35,461 nt of DNA from an uncultured Clostridia bacterium (GCA_944328665.1 CALVHS010000050.1:1-35461), one strand, 5' to 3'; positions 8,146-17,808 are shown, numbered from the stretch's first letter. Translations and numbers: made by a program. Notes: generated by a model not told the origin, from the letters alone.

Positions 8146-9495
8146 TCATATTTGTCCGCCCTTTTGCCCGCCGTGCGCCCTCTCCTTGGTGACCGCCAGG
8201 ATATGCATGCCGTCCTCGATGCGCTTTTTCATCATTTCGCAAGTGATCTCGTACGGTTCGTCGATATCCCCGTTGAAATGATAATTGTTGGCGCTGCACC
8301 CGCCGCTGCAAATAAACTTGGCGAAACAGTTTTCACACTTTTTACGGGTAAAGAGGCAGGAATTTTTGAATTTGGCGCGGATGCCTGCGTCCAATTTTCC
8401 GTCGAACACGTTGCCCATCAAAAAGTCCTTATCCCCGGCAAACTGGTGGCAGGGATAGATGTCGCCGTTCGGCACGACGGAAAAATATTCGTTGCCCGCG
8501 CCGCAGGCGCTCACCCGCTTGGACAGGCAGGGCCCGCCCTCCAGATCGACGTTAAAATGGAAAAAGTTGAACCCCCTGCCCGCGGCGACACGCTCGAGGT
8601 ATTTGTCGCAGAGGACGTCGTACTCCTCGCAGATGCGGGAAAGATCTTCTTTCGTGACGGCAAGGTCGGAAAGGTCCGTGACGACGGGCTCCATCGAAAT
8701 GCTCGTAAAACCGTTGTCTGCCAAAAAGAGGACATCCTCGGCAAAATCGAGATTCTTTGCCGTAAAAGTCCCGCGCACATAATAGTGCTTGTCCCCCCTG
8801 ATCTTCACGAAACGCTTGAGATTTTCGATGACCAGATCGAAACTGCCCTTGCCGTTGGCCGTCCTGCGCACGGCGTCGTGCACTTCCTTTCTGCCGTCCA
8901 GGCTCAAAACGACGTTCTCCATCTCCTCGTTGAGAAAATCCGCGACATCGTCTTTGAGCAAAAGCCCGTTGGTCGTGAGGGTGAAGAGGAATTTTTTGCC
9001 CCGCTTTGCAGCCTGCTCCTTGGCGTAATGCACCGTCTCTTTGACGACGCCGAAATTCATGAGCGGCTCGCCGCCGAAAAAATCCGTCTCCAACACCTTT
9101 CTTTCTCCCGAATTTTCGATGAGAAAGTCGATCGCCTTCTTGGCGACGTTCAGCGGCATGCTTTCCCGCTCGGCGTGATAGGCGCCCTCGTCCGCAAAGC
9201 AATAGCGGCAGCGCAGGTTGCAGTCATGGCAGATATGCAGGCAAAGCGCCTTGATCTCGTCCGATTTGGGCGGTGCGGCGCGCACTTCTTCCCGAAAGAG
9301 CAGCCCTTGTTTTTCCAGTTCGGCAAAATCTTCTTCGTACTGACGGCGCTCTTCGGCGGAAACAGAAGAAGTGTCGACCTTTTCGCCCAATTTTTCGCGC
9401 AGCAAAAGGGCGCCCTTTTCGTCACACTCGTGCAGAGAAGAACTGCCCGTATCGAAGATGTAATAATGCTCTTTATAGTTGAAAACGTGAACCAT
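8146..9495 (-). CDS. scfB: SCIFF maturase, radical SAM/SPASM protein
   Basis: I start this 449-residue enzyme at ATG 9495, where MVHVFNYKEHYYIFDTGS matches the usual SCIFF maturase N-terminus and TAAGG precedes it; a longer in-frame extension upstream runs through a hairpin and is unlikely. The first 80 residues form the PqqD-like peptide-recognition element. The radical SAM CxxxCxxC is C92, C96, C99 (HICHDCNLRCRYCF). The C-terminal third is the SPASM region, with the Cys pattern CGAGNEYFSVVPNGDIYPC, then KKCENCFAKFICSGGC and a last Cys, which should hold two auxiliary 4Fe-4S clusters. The family forms Cys-Thr thioether crosslinks in the SCIFF peptide, encoded here directly upstream by scfA. 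No peptidase or exporter gene specific to the product is adjacent. Confidence 0.95.
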   Translation of the reverse strand: MVHVFNYKEHYYIFDTGSSSLHECDEKGALLLREKLGEKVDTSSVSAEERRQYEEDFAELEKQGLLFREEVRAAPPKSDEIKALCLHICHDCNLRCRYCFADEGAYHAERESMPLNVAKKAIDFLIENSGERKVLETDFFGGEPLMNFGVVKETVHYAKEQAAKRGKKFLFTLTTNGLLLKDDVADFLNEEMENVVLSLDGRKEVHDAVRRTANGKGSFDLVIENLKRFVKIRGDKHYYVRGTFTAKNLDFAEDVLFLADNGFTSISMEPVVTDLSDLAVTKEDLSRICEEYDVLCDKYLERVAAGRGFNFFHFNVDLEGGPCLSKRVSACGAGNEYFSVVPNGDIYPCHQFAGDKDFLMGNVFDGKLDAGIRAKFKNSCLFTRKKCENCFAKFICSGGCSANNYHFNGDIDEPYEITCEMMKKRIEDGMHILAVTKERAHGGQKGGQI

Positions 9496-9521
9496 GTAAA
9501 AAACCTTACCGATCTTTACGC

Positions 9522-9551
9522 AAAAACGCACCCGCCCCGAAGGCGGGCGTG
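9522..9551 (-). terminator. second scfA-scfB intergenic hairpin
   Basis: The minus-strand RNA forms CCCGCC-5 nt-GGCGGG (plus-strand arms 9531-9536 and 9542-9547), extended by two weaker pairs and followed by GCGTTTTTG. It lies about 27 bases before the scfB start and looks like an intrinsic terminator or attenuator. Confidence 0.6.
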
Positions 9552-9563
9552 TTTCGCCCACAA

Positions 9564-9590
9564 AATTAAAGAGCAGTAAAACTGCCCTTT
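9564..9590 (-). terminator. first scfA-scfB intergenic hairpin
   Basis: Seven bases after the scfA stop the RNA can pair AAAGGGCAGT with ACTGCTCTTT (plus-strand arms 9568-9577 and 9581-9590, 3-base loop, one G-U pair). AATTTT follows. It would protect the scfA 3' end and partly terminate. Confidence 0.6.
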
Positions 9591-9597
9591 GCTTTGC

Positions 9598-9759
9598 TTA
9601 TTTGTTTTTTTCGGGATCCTCTTCCCTTTGGATCCTCTCGCAGGACTGATTGCCGACAGTGCAGCTCGTCTTGCAGGCGGACTGACAGGTGCTTCTGCAT
9701 TCGCCGCAGCCGACGACTTTCCTCTCCGCCGGACGGGCGATCGTCTTGATCTTATTCAT
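9598..9759 (-). CDS. scfA: SCIFF ranthipeptide precursor
   Basis: The 53-residue peptide starts at ATG 9759 with GGAGAGG upstream and ends with TAA at 9598-9600. Its core has six Cys at 18, 21, 25, 29, 33 and 40 in the pattern CGECRSTCQSACKTSC followed by TVGNQSCE, the hallmark of the six-cysteines-in-forty-five family. The Thr in SCTVGNQ is the usual thioether acceptor region. The N-terminal half (MNKIKTIARPAERK) is the leader. Unlike the usual form, which ends soon after SCE, this one continues for 12 charged residues (RIQREEDPEKNK). scfB follows 102 bases downstream. The gene has its own strong promoter (9797-9825). The physiological role of SCIFF peptides is poorly defined, and signalling has been proposed. 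Confidence 0.96.
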   Translation of the reverse strand: MNKIKTIARPAERKVVGCGECRSTCQSACKTSCTVGNQSCERIQREEDPEKNK

Positions 9760-9796
9760 GAACGTACCTCTCCTTGCAAATTACTTTGGTATATTT

Positions 9797-9825
9797 ATTA
9801 TAATATAACGAAAGAAAAATTGCAA
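9797..9825 (-). promoter_or_regulatory. sigma-A type promoter of scfA
   Basis: The minus strand reads TTGCAA-N17-TATAAT (-35 at 9820-9825, -10 at 9797-9802) in very A/T-rich sequence. The predicted start near 9790 gives a leader of about 30 bases with the AAGGAGAGG ribosome site. Confidence 0.8.
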
Positions 9826-9861
9826 GCGTTTTTTTGCCGCACTCCCCGCTTTTCGCCCCGC

Positions 9862-10233
9862 TCATCCTTTATTTTTTGCCGCCGCGATCAGCGCGCTGAT
9901 GCCGCCCGCCGCTCCGCCGAACAGCAGATCCAAAAGATGCATCCATCCGAAGGAAAACCCGCCCGCCAAGAGGGAAAAGAGAACGTAGGTGACCGCCGTG
10001 ACGGCGAGCCCGCAGAAAACGCCCTTAAAAAACGCCTTGCCAGGGCGGACACAGAAAAAGCAGCCGAAAAAGATCGCGGCAAATTTAACGGCGCGGTTGA
10101 CGGGCGAAATGACGGAAGAAGAGAGGGAAAACACTCGTACGGCGAGGGCGAACAGAAGCACCGCCGCCAGGGTAAAGATGACCGATACGCACACGCCCCT
10201 GCCGATCTGGGCGATACTGCCTTCCGAACGCAT
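9862..10233 (-). CDS. TIGR04086 family membrane protein
   Basis: This 123-residue protein has four predicted membrane helices (about 14-36, 43-61, 67-88 and 96-118) and a short basic end (AAAKNKG). I assign it to the TIGR04086 family mainly from its place between yajC and scfA, where Clostridia regularly carry it, and from length and topology. No catalytic motif is visible and the function is unknown. The constant proximity to the SCIFF genes and to the SecDF/YajC genes suggests a link to peptide export or the translocase, but that is inference. Its ribosome site GGAGG lies inside a hairpin stem (10241-10273), so expression may be limited by structure. Confidence 0.8.
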   Translation of the reverse strand: MRSEGSIAQIGRGVCVSVIFTLAAVLLFALAVRVFSLSSSVISPVNRAVKFAAIFFGCFFCVRPGKAFFKGVFCGLAVTAVTYVLFSLLAGGFSFGWMHLLDLLFGGAAGGISALIAAAKNKG

Positions 10234-10273
10234 AAAAAGACCTCCGCACGATTTGCTCTATCGTATGCGGAGG
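10234..10273 (-). terminator. hairpin ending yajC and masking the next ribosome site
   Basis: On the minus strand CCTCCGCA pairs with TGCGGAGG (plus-strand arms 10266-10273 and 10241-10248), with four more pairs (10260-10263 with 10249-10252) after a 2-base bulge. TCTTTTT follows directly, then the ATG of the TIGR04086 gene. The 3' arm contains GGAGG, the only good ribosome site for that gene, so one element can act as a terminator and as a translation block. Confidence 0.65.
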
Positions 10274-10295
10274 CCGCGCAAAATATGCCGCTTGT

Positions 10296-10682
10296 TTATT
10301 TGTTTTCCGTTTCCTCTTCGGGCTTTTCTTCCGCCTTTTCTTCGGCGGGCTTTTCCTCTTTCGCTTCGGGCTCGGGCTTGGCGTCCGTCTGATAGATCGC
10401 CTGCTTGTCAAACTTCAAATAGCTGACGCCGGCGCCGTCGCTCGTCCCCGTCTTGAGGACAAAAGTGTTCTCCTCTTCGTTGACTTCGACCACCTCGCCG
10501 CAGACGCCGCCGATCGTTTTGACCTTACTGCCGGGCTTTACGGCATTGATCGTGTCGTTGAAGTTTTTCTGCTTTTTCTTGTTGCTGATAAAAGACCAGA
10601 CGAAAAAGGCGATCAAAAGGGCCGCGATCACACAGATGAATACGATGCTCGAAGCGTTGCTCGCCAAAAGATAGCTTACCAT
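10296..10682 (-). CDS. yajC: preprotein translocase accessory subunit YajC
   Basis: The 128-residue protein has a single N-terminal membrane helix (about 11-31), a basic KKKQK stretch, then the YajC core with FNDTINAVKPGSKVKTIGG and GEVVEVNEEENTFVLKTG. The last 30 residues are a low-complexity Glu/Lys/Pro tail. YajC associates with SecDF in the membrane, and its gene precedes secD-secF in many bacteria, here separated by the TIGR04086 and SCIFF genes. AAGGAGAATCATCCGCAA stands before ATG 10682. A promoter is visible at 10739-10767. Confidence 0.94.
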   Translation of the reverse strand: MVSYLLASNASSIVFICVIAALLIAFFVWSFISNKKKQKNFNDTINAVKPGSKVKTIGGVCGEVVEVNEEENTFVLKTGTSDGAGVSYLKFDKQAIYQTDAKPEPEAKEEKPAEEKAEEKPEEETENK

Positions 10683-10738
10683 TTGCGGATGATTCTCCTT
10701 ACTGCGTTTTCAAAAGTTTTTCAATAAACTTCCCTATA

Positions 10739-10767
10739 ATATTACCCGTTTCAGGAAAATTTTGCAA
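10739..10767 (-). promoter_or_regulatory. sigma-A type promoter of yajC
   Basis: The minus strand reads TTGCAA-N17-TAATAT (-35 at 10762-10767, -10 at 10739-10744). The predicted transcript starts near 10732. It overlaps the region after tgt, where a small perfect hairpin (10770-10788) lies. Confidence 0.65.
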
Positions 10768-10804
10768 GCGTTTTGCAAATGCAAAACAAAAATTTCTCCA
10801 AAAT

Positions 10805-12085
<1,281 letters not shown>

Positions 12086-13108
12086 TTATACGATCATCAT
12101 CGCGTCGCCGAAGCTGAAAAACCGATACCTTTCCCCCACCGCCTCACGATACACGCGCAGGCATTCCTCCCTGCCCATCAGCGCGGAAACGAGCATGATG
12201 AGGGTGCTTTCGGGCAAATGGAAGTTGGTAATGAGCGCGTCCACGCATTTGAACCGATACGGCGGATAGATAAAAATGGAGGTGTCTCCGCTGCAAGGGC
12301 GCAAAAAGCCGCCTTCGTCCGCGACCGTCTCCAACGTCCGCACGGACGTTGTGCCGACGGCGATGACACGCCGCCCCTCTCTCTTTGCCGCATTGACGAT
12401 CTCCGCCGCCTCTTCGCTCACGCGATAATATTCGGAATGCATGACGTGGCGCGTCAGATCCTCTTCCTTGACGGGGCGGAATGTGCCCAGCCCCACATGG
12501 AGCAGCACTTCCGCGACCGCGACCCCCATCCCTTTGATCTCGTCGAGCAGTTCTTTTGTAAAATGCAGCCCGGCGGTGGGCGCGGCGGCGGATCCCTCCG
12601 TCTTGCAGTACACTGTCTGATAGCGGTCTTTGTCCTCAAGTTTTTCGTGGATGTACGGCGGCAGCGGCATGGAGCCGACGCGGGAGAGGATATCCTCGAA
12701 TACCCCGTCGAAATGAAAATCGACGATGCGCTCGCCCGTCTCCGTCCTGTCCCTGACGATGAGGGAAAGTTCATCGGACACGAAAAGTTCGGCGCCGATC
12801 TTTGCCTTCTTGCCCGGCTTTACCAATACTTCCCATTCGGTGAGGTCTCGCCGTTTCAAAAGGAGCACTTCTACCTTGCCGCCGTTTTTCGTATAGGCAA
12901 ACATGCGCGCGGGCAGCACTTTGGTGTTGTTGACGACCAAAACGTCGCCGGGACGCAGATAATCTTTGACATCGCGGAAGATGCGGTGCTCTGTCCTGCC
13001 CGTCTTTCTGTCATAGACGAGAAGGCGAGAAGAATCGCGCGGCTCGGCGGGCGTCTGCGCGATGAGCTCTTCCGGAAGCTCGTAAAAATAGTCGGCCTTT
13101 TTCAACAT
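12086..13108 (-). CDS. queA: S-adenosylmethionine:tRNA ribosyltransferase-isomerase
   Basis: The 340-residue enzyme transfers the ribose of SAM to preQ1-34 in tRNA to give epoxyqueuosine. I start at ATG 13108 ([20 protein letters not shown]), the family N-terminus. Family signatures follow: [26 protein letters not shown], the [10 protein letters not shown] motif, [10 protein letters not shown] and [17 protein letters not shown] long in-frame extension upstream is the GNAT gene read in another frame. The start lies one base after the GNAT stop (TAG-T-ATG), so the two are probably translationally coupled. tgt follows downstream. Confidence 0.96.
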   Translation of the reverse strand: MLKKADYFYELPEELIAQTPAEPRDSSRLLVYDRKTGRTEHRIFRDVKDYLRPGDVLVVNNTKVLPARMFAYTKNGGKVEVLLLKRRDLTEWEVLVKPGKKAKIGAELFVSDELSLIVRDRTETGERIVDFHFDGVFEDILSRVGSMPLPPYIHEKLEDKDRYQTVYCKTEGSAAAPTAGLHFTKELLDEIKGMGVAVAEVLLHVGLGTFRPVKEEDLTRHVMHSEYYRVSEEAAEIVNAAKREGRRVIAVGTTSVRTLETVADEGGFLRPCSGDTSIFIYPPYRFKCVDALITNFHLPESTLIMLVSALMGREECLRVYREAVGERYRFFSFGDAMMIV

Positions 13109-13109
13109 A

Positions 13110-13880
13110 CTATTCTTCCTTTTCCGCCGGCACCTCTCCGAACGGCTTGGCGGTAAGCTGCACCCATGCGGGCAAAAAACCACAGGCGAGCGCGTTGCGC
13201 ACAGAGGGGATGTTCGGCCACGCGGCGCAGTAAAAAGGTACTTTGCCGCGCGCAAACACTTCCGCCCGCAAGCGGGAAGTGACCGCCTTCGCGAGCCCCC
13301 TGCCCCGATATGCAGGCAACACATCCACACCGATCTGCCACATCGCCTCGCAATCGGCGCTCGCCCCCGCGAGGGCGATCAAAGCCTCCCCTTCGTACGC
13401 CCCCACACAGAGCCTGTCGCGCCCTTCCTCCTGCCCGCAGAGCGCATTCCTCCATTCGGGAAGATACAACCCCGCAAAATCGGGCGGCTGTAAGACGCGG
13501 ACGGCGTAAGCACAGCCGAACACGCGCGTTTTTGTGATGTCGGGCAGGAAATACTCCGCCTGGAACTTCGTCTTTAACCCGAAAGGTGCGAGCTTTTTGT
13601 CCAGCTCGTGCAGGGCGGGCGTTTCAAAACAATGCGGCACGCCATACTCTTTCAGATAGGAAGAAGCCGCCTCTTGCAGGTCTCTCCGCACACAGGCGAC
13701 GACGTTCCTTCCGTAAGACGTCAGATCGAATACATGCGGCGCAGGGATATATGCCCTGCGCTTTCCGCCTTCGCGCGACAGCGCCACGACGTTTTCCGTC
13801 CTGAAAAAATCTTCCGGGGCGCAGCAGGATTCCTCCGCGGACTGCTCCGCCGCGATGCGTAAAATCTCTGTATTTGTCAT
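13110..13880 (-). CDS. GNAT family N-acetyltransferase
   Basis: The 256-residue protein carries the GNAT acetyl-CoA motif near residues 182-201 ([19 protein letters not shown], with RGRGLA as the pyrophosphate loop), preceded by a strand containing [10 protein letters not shown] and followed by [17 protein letters not shown], the motif B region. The first 120 residues are not a standard GNAT domain and may be a substrate-specific N-terminal domain. The substrate cannot be read from the sequence. The gene is inserted between ruvB and queA, which are usually adjacent, and stops one base before queA. The start at ATG 13880 has GGAG 13 bases upstream, a longish spacing, so a later start is possible. 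Confidence 0.85.
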   Translation of the reverse strand: MTNTEILRIAAEQSAEESCCAPEDFFRTENVVALSREGGKRRAYIPAPHVFDLTSYGRNVVACVRRDLQEAASSYLKEYGVPHCFETPALHELDKKLAPFGLKTKFQAEYFLPDITKTRVFGCAYAVRVLQPPDFAGLYLPEWRNALCGQEEGRDRLCVGAYEGEALIALAGASADCEAMWQIGVDVLPAYRGRGLAKAVTSRLRAEVFARGKVPFYCAAWPNIPSVRNALACGFLPAWVQLTAKPFGEVPAEKEE

Positions 13881-13992
13881 CCGGGATCCGTTCTCCGTTG
13901 ATGCTCCTTCCCCGCCTTTGCAAAGCGCTGCTTCCGGATCGGCGCGTCCGATCCACCCGTCCGCCCGGCGGGAACGCGGCGGCTTTTCCCGT

Positions 13993-15057
13993 TCATTCGT
14001 CGTCGAACATCGAGATCTGCGCCTTCTGCCTTTCGCTCATCTTGACACCCATATGCTCGTATGCGCCCTTCAAGCACACCCTGCCGCGCGGCGTGCGCGC
14101 GATAAAGCCGAGCTGCATCAAGTACGGCTCATACACGTCCTCGATGGTGTTCGCATCCTCGTTGATGGTCGCTGCGAGCGTTTCCAGCCCCGCGGGGCCG
14201 CCGCCGAACTTTTCGATCAGGGCGCGCAGCAGCCCCCTGTCCGTATCGTCCAACCCCAACTCGTCGATGTCCATCTTTTTGAGGGCGAAGCGCGCGTCCT
14301 CGTACGTCACCCTGCCGTTGCCGTGCACGGCGGAAAAGTCGCGCACACGCTTCAACAGGCGATTGGCGATGCGGGGCGTGCCGCGCGAGCGGCGGGCGAT
14401 CTCCTTGGCGGCGTTCCCTTCGATGGCGATCCCCAGCGTCTTTGCCGAGCGGGTGACGATCTCCGTCAGTTCGTCCGCGGTATACATTTCCAACCTGCAA
14501 AGAACGCCGAATCGGTCGCGCAGGGGGGAACCGAGCATCCCCGCCTTGGTCGTCGCGCCCACGAGCGTGAATTTTTTCAGGGGAAAACGCAAATTTTTCG
14601 CCGACGGGCCTTTGCCCACGATGATATCGAGGGCGTAATCTTCCATCGCGGAATACAAGATCTCTTCCACGGAATGGTTGAGGCGGTGGATCTCGTCGAT
14701 AAAGAGCACGTCTCCCTCGTTCAGATTGGTCAAGATCGCCGCAAGATCGCCGCTCCGCTCAATGGCGGGCCCGCTCGTCAGCTTGATCTGCACCCCCAGT
14801 TCGTTGGCGATGATATGGGCGAGCGTCGTCTTGCCGAGGCCGGGCGGCCCGTATAAAAGGACGTGATCGAGCGGCTCTTTGCGCATCTTGGCGGAAGAGA
14901 TGTACACGCCGAGATTTTCTTTCACTTTCGTCTGCCCGACGTACCCGTCCATCGTCTTGGGGCGCAGGGCATTCTCTTCGACGTCGTATTCACCTTTCGT
15001 GCTCATGACGAGGCGCTCGTCCCCGAACCCGTTTTCCAGATCGTCTTCAAAACTCAT
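13993..15057 (-). CDS. ruvB: Holliday junction branch migration ATPase RuvB
   Basis: This 354-residue AAA+ motor has Walker A GPPGLGKT (70-77), Walker B FIDEIH, sensor 1 VGATTKAG, the arginine-finger segment LRDRFG, and the C-terminal winged helix with RTPRGR. Two hexamers with RuvA drive branch migration of Holliday junctions. The length is normal. GGAGGTGAGAT precedes ATG 15057. It is the third gene of a ruvC-ruvA-ruvB set, with 40 bases after ruvA. Confidence 0.97.
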   Translation of the reverse strand: MSFEDDLENGFGDERLVMSTKGEYDVEENALRPKTMDGYVGQTKVKENLGVYISSAKMRKEPLDHVLLYGPPGLGKTTLAHIIANELGVQIKLTSGPAIERSGDLAAILTNLNEGDVLFIDEIHRLNHSVEEILYSAMEDYALDIIVGKGPSAKNLRFPLKKFTLVGATTKAGMLGSPLRDRFGVLCRLEMYTADELTEIVTRSAKTLGIAIEGNAAKEIARRSRGTPRIANRLLKRVRDFSAVHGNGRVTYEDARFALKKMDIDELGLDDTDRGLLRALIEKFGGGPAGLETLAATINEDANTIEDVYEPYLMQLGFIARTPRGRVCLKGAYEHMGVKMSERQKAQISMFDDE

Positions 15058-15097
15058 ATCTCACCTCCGCGCGGCGCCTGCCGAGCCCCGTGACCCT

Positions 15098-15694
15098 TTA
15101 CATGTTTTTGAGGGCAGCCATGATGATCTCTTCCATGCTTTCGGCGCCCGCCTCTTCCGCGCGCCGTACGGCGCGCACGCTCTCCGCGCGGGTATAGCCG
15201 AGGGACATGAGCCCGACGACGGCGTCCTCTTCCTTGTCCGAGATCTTTTCCGCGGGAACGGGGGGCTTTGCCCCGCCCTTTTCCGTCATTTCCGAGGCGG
15301 AGACCTTTTCCCGCAATTCCAAGATGATGCGCTCCGCCGTCTTTTTGCCGAGGCCCTTGACCGCGGTCAGCTGCTTCACGTCCGAGCCGGCGATGGCGAC
15401 CGCGATATCCCCCACGCTCATGGAAGAAAGGATGGCGATGCCCATTTTCGGCCCCACGCCCGACACGGAGACGAGTTTCAAAAACATCGACTTTTCTTCG
15501 GGAGAGACGAACCCGAAGAGGGAGACGCCGTCCTCGCGCACCTGAAGATAGGTATACGCTTCCCCCCTGCCCGCGGAGAGCAGCTTTGCATACAGCGCGC
15601 CCGAGCAGAGCACCTCATAGCCGACGCCGCCGTTTTCCAACAGCACGACGCCGTCCGAAGAATGTAAGACCTTTCCCGATATATATCCGATCAT
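15098..15694 (-). CDS. ruvA: Holliday junction branch migration subunit RuvA
   Basis: The 198-residue protein begins MIGYISGKV, the conserved RuvA N-terminus of the OB-fold domain. Two helix-hairpin-helix motifs are visible in the middle (FLKLVSVSGVGPKMGIAIL and LTAVKGLGKKTAERIILEL). The C-terminal domain III, which contacts RuvB, ends in EEIIMAALKNM. RuvA tetramers bind the four-way junction and load RuvB. The start is ATG 15694 with GGAGAGGTCGGT upstream, 19 bases after ruvC. Confidence 0.97.
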   Translation of the reverse strand: MIGYISGKVLHSSDGVVLLENGGVGYEVLCSGALYAKLLSAGRGEAYTYLQVREDGVSLFGFVSPEEKSMFLKLVSVSGVGPKMGIAILSSMSVGDIAVAIAGSDVKQLTAVKGLGKKTAERIILELREKVSASEMTEKGGAKPPVPAEKISDKEEDAVVGLMSLGYTRAESVRAVRRAEEAGAESMEEIIMAALKNM

Positions 15695-15713
15695 ACCGAC
15701 CTCTCCATAAAAA

Positions 15714-16208
15714 TCAAATGCTGTACAGCCCCGAAAGGCGGGAAGTGTGCGCGTGGCAGAGCGCCACCGCCAAGGCGTCCGCCGCGTCGTCGGGGCGGGG
15801 AATGCCTTTGAGGCGCAACAGGCTTGCCGTGACCAGCTGTATCTGCTTTTTATCCGCGCCGCCGTATCCGGTCAGCGCCTGCTTGATCTGCATAGGGGTA
15901 TACTCGAACAGCCTGCCGCATTTTTTGATGCAGGTGAGCAGCGCCACTCCGCGCGCATGCGCCACAGCGATGCCCGTGGTGATGTTTTTGCTGAAAAACA
16001 GCTCTTCCACCGCCACCTCGTCGGGTGAAAACGTATCGAGCACCCTGCCCACCCCCTCTTCCAAAATGGCGAGGCGGACGGGAAGGCGCTCCTCTTTCGG
16101 GGTGAGCACCACGCCGTGATCGACGGCGCGCACGTTTCCGTTTTTGTCCTTTTCCAAAACCCCGTAGCCGAGCGTGGCGAGCCCGGGGTCGATCCCTAAA
16201 ATAATCAA
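15714..16208 (-). CDS. ruvC: Holliday junction resolvase RuvC
   Basis: The 164-residue endonuclease cuts Holliday junctions symmetrically. Acidic active-site residues are D7 (GIDPG), E68 (AVEELF) and the DDAADALAVALCH motif (D140/D141, D144). The start is a TTG codon (16206-16208) giving MIILGID, the family N-terminus; only a weak GAGAA ribosome site precedes it and no ATG is available. It is the first gene of the ruv-que unit, with a promoter at 16301-16329. Its leader overlaps that of the divergent argH. Confidence 0.96.
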   Translation of the reverse strand: MIILGIDPGLATLGYGVLEKDKNGNVRAVDHGVVLTPKEERLPVRLAILEEGVGRVLDTFSPDEVAVEELFFSKNITTGIAVAHARGVALLTCIKKCGRLFEYTPMQIKQALTGYGGADKKQIQLVTASLLRLKGIPRPDDAADALAVALCHAHTSRLSGLYSI

Positions 16209-16232
16209 AATCGTTCTCGGTACAGAAAATAC

Positions 16233-16261
16233 TTGAATTTTTTCACAAAATGTATTACAAT
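16233..16261 (+). promoter_or_regulatory. sigma-A type promoter of argH
   Basis: TTGAAT-N17-TACAAT (-35 at 16233-16238, -10 at 16256-16261). The predicted start near 16268 gives a leader of about 100 bases with a small hairpin (GGAGA/TCTCC). The leader contains the ruvC promoter on the opposite strand. Confidence 0.7.
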
Positions 16262-16300
16262 AACACCGTGCGGAGGAGAGGATATTCTCCCCTTCTACTT

Positions 16301-16329
16301 ATTGTAAGGTTTTCGGCAAAATAAGTCAA
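16301..16329 (-). promoter_or_regulatory. sigma-A type promoter of ruvCAB
   Basis: The minus strand reads TTGACT-N17-TACAAT (-35 at 16324-16329, -10 at 16301-16306). The predicted start is near 16294. It lies downstream of the argH start, so the two promoters point at each other. Confidence 0.75.
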
Positions 16330-16365
16330 TTAAAATGCACAGAAAATTCAACGGAGAACAGGAAC

Positions 16366-17748
16366 ATGAAACTTTGGGAAGGAAGATTCACCGAACCGAG
16401 CGCAAAGAGCGCGGACGACTTTAACCAGTCGCTCTCTTTCGATTATAAGCTGTACTGGCACGACATCCTCGCCAGCATCGCGCACGTCAAGATGCTCGGA
16501 GAGACGCAGATCATTCCCAAGGAAGAAGCGGACACCATCTGCGATTCGCTCGTCAACATCCTCGCCGATATCGAAAAGGGCAACCTTTCCATCGAAGGCG
16601 CAGAAGACATCCATACCTTTATCGAAAACGAATTGGTCAAGCGCATCGGCGTCAAAGGCAAGCGGATGCACACGGCGCGCTCGCGCAACGATCAGGTGGC
16701 GACGGATCTGCGCCTCTACGTCAAGGACAGCATCGTCGGCGTCTGCAACAAACTCAAAGCGCTCATCTCCACCCTTTTGCAGATCGCGGAAAACAATATC
16801 CAATACATCATGCCGGGGTACACGCATCTGCGCAGGGCGCAGCCCGTCTCCGTGGCGCAGTACGTCAACGCTTACAGCGAGATGTTCCTGCGCGACCTCG
16901 AGCGCTTTACAGACTGCTATAAGCGCACGGACGTCATGCCCCTCGGCAGCTGCGCGATGGCGGGCACGGACTTCCCCATCGACAGGAAGATGACCGCTTC
17001 CCTGCTCTCCTTTTCGGAGATCTCGCAAAACTCGATCGACGCCGTCTCCGACCGTGACTTTGTGGCGGAATACATCTTCTGCTGCTCTACGGTGATGGCG
17101 CACCTCTCCCGTTTTTGCGAGGACATCATCCTCTATTCTACGGACGAATTCGGCTTTATCGACATTTCCGACGCCTACTCGACCGGCTCTTCCATCATGC
17201 CGCAAAAAAAGAACCCCGACATCCCCGAACTGATCCGCGGCAAGACCGGCAGGGTGTACGGCAGCCTGACGGCGATCCTCACCGTCATCAAGGGCATCCC
17301 CACCTCCTACAACAAAGACCTGCAAGAGGACAAGGAAGCCCTGTTCAACGCGGAAGAGACGGTATTGAATTGCCTGGGCATCTTCAACGAACTTTTGCAG
17401 AACATCTCTTTCGATACCCGTAAGATGCGCTTTGCGGCGGCGGGCGGCTTTTCGACGGCGACAGACATCGCCGACTATCTCGTACAGAAGGGCATGGCGT
17501 TCCGCGACGCGCACGCGGTCACGGGGCAGATCGTGCGGCATTGCATCGAAAATCACAAGACGCTGGACAAGCTCGACCTATATGTGTATCAGAGCTTTTC
17601 CTCCCTTTTCGGCGAGGATATCCTCGAACGGGTCAAGGTCAACAGATCCGTGGAAGCGAGAAAGGTCGTCGGCGGCAGCGCCAGGAGCGCCGTACGCGAA
17701 AACATCCGCTCGATCACCAAACGGCTCAACAGAATGTTTAAAGATTAA
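16366..17748 (+). CDS. argH: argininosuccinate lyase
   Basis: The 460-residue enzyme splits argininosuccinate into arginine and fumarate, the last step of arginine synthesis. It starts MKLWEGRF and shows HTARSRNDQVATD, the PGYTHLRRAQP motif with the catalytic His, and the fumarase/aspartase signature GSSIMPQKKNPD with the mobile-loop Ser. The length is typical. GGAGAACAGGAAC precedes ATG 16366. argG, its usual partner, is not in the window, so the gene stands alone between two oppositely transcribed blocks. A strong hairpin at 17809-17852 follows. Confidence 0.97.
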   Translation: MKLWEGRFTEPSAKSADDFNQSLSFDYKLYWHDILASIAHVKMLGETQIIPKEEADTICDSLVNILADIEKGNLSIEGAEDIHTFIENELVKRIGVKGKRMHTARSRNDQVATDLRLYVKDSIVGVCNKLKALISTLLQIAENNIQYIMPGYTHLRRAQPVSVAQYVNAYSEMFLRDLERFTDCYKRTDVMPLGSCAMAGTDFPIDRKMTASLLSFSEISQNSIDAVSDRDFVAEYIFCCSTVMAHLSRFCEDIILYSTDEFGFIDISDAYSTGSSIMPQKKNPDIPELIRGKTGRVYGSLTAILTVIKGIPTSYNKDLQEDKEALFNAEETVLNCLGIFNELLQNISFDTRKMRFAAAGGFSTATDIADYLVQKGMAFRDAHAVTGQIVRHCIENHKTLDKLDLYVYQSFSSLFGEDILERVKVNRSVEARKVVGGSARSAVRENIRSITKRLNRMFKD

Positions 17749-17808
17749 GAACGCAAAAAACGCGATATCCAAAACCGCATAAAAACATCCGGATATTTTA
17801 CAGATCAG

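Noticed and set aside
16262..16365. T-box or arginine riboswitch before argH
   Set aside because: The leader is only about 100 bases, with no T-box sequence, specifier stem or terminator/antiterminator pair.
16348..17556. 402-codon open frame (minus) over argH
   Set aside because: Complement of the argininosuccinate lyase gene with skewed composition and no motif.
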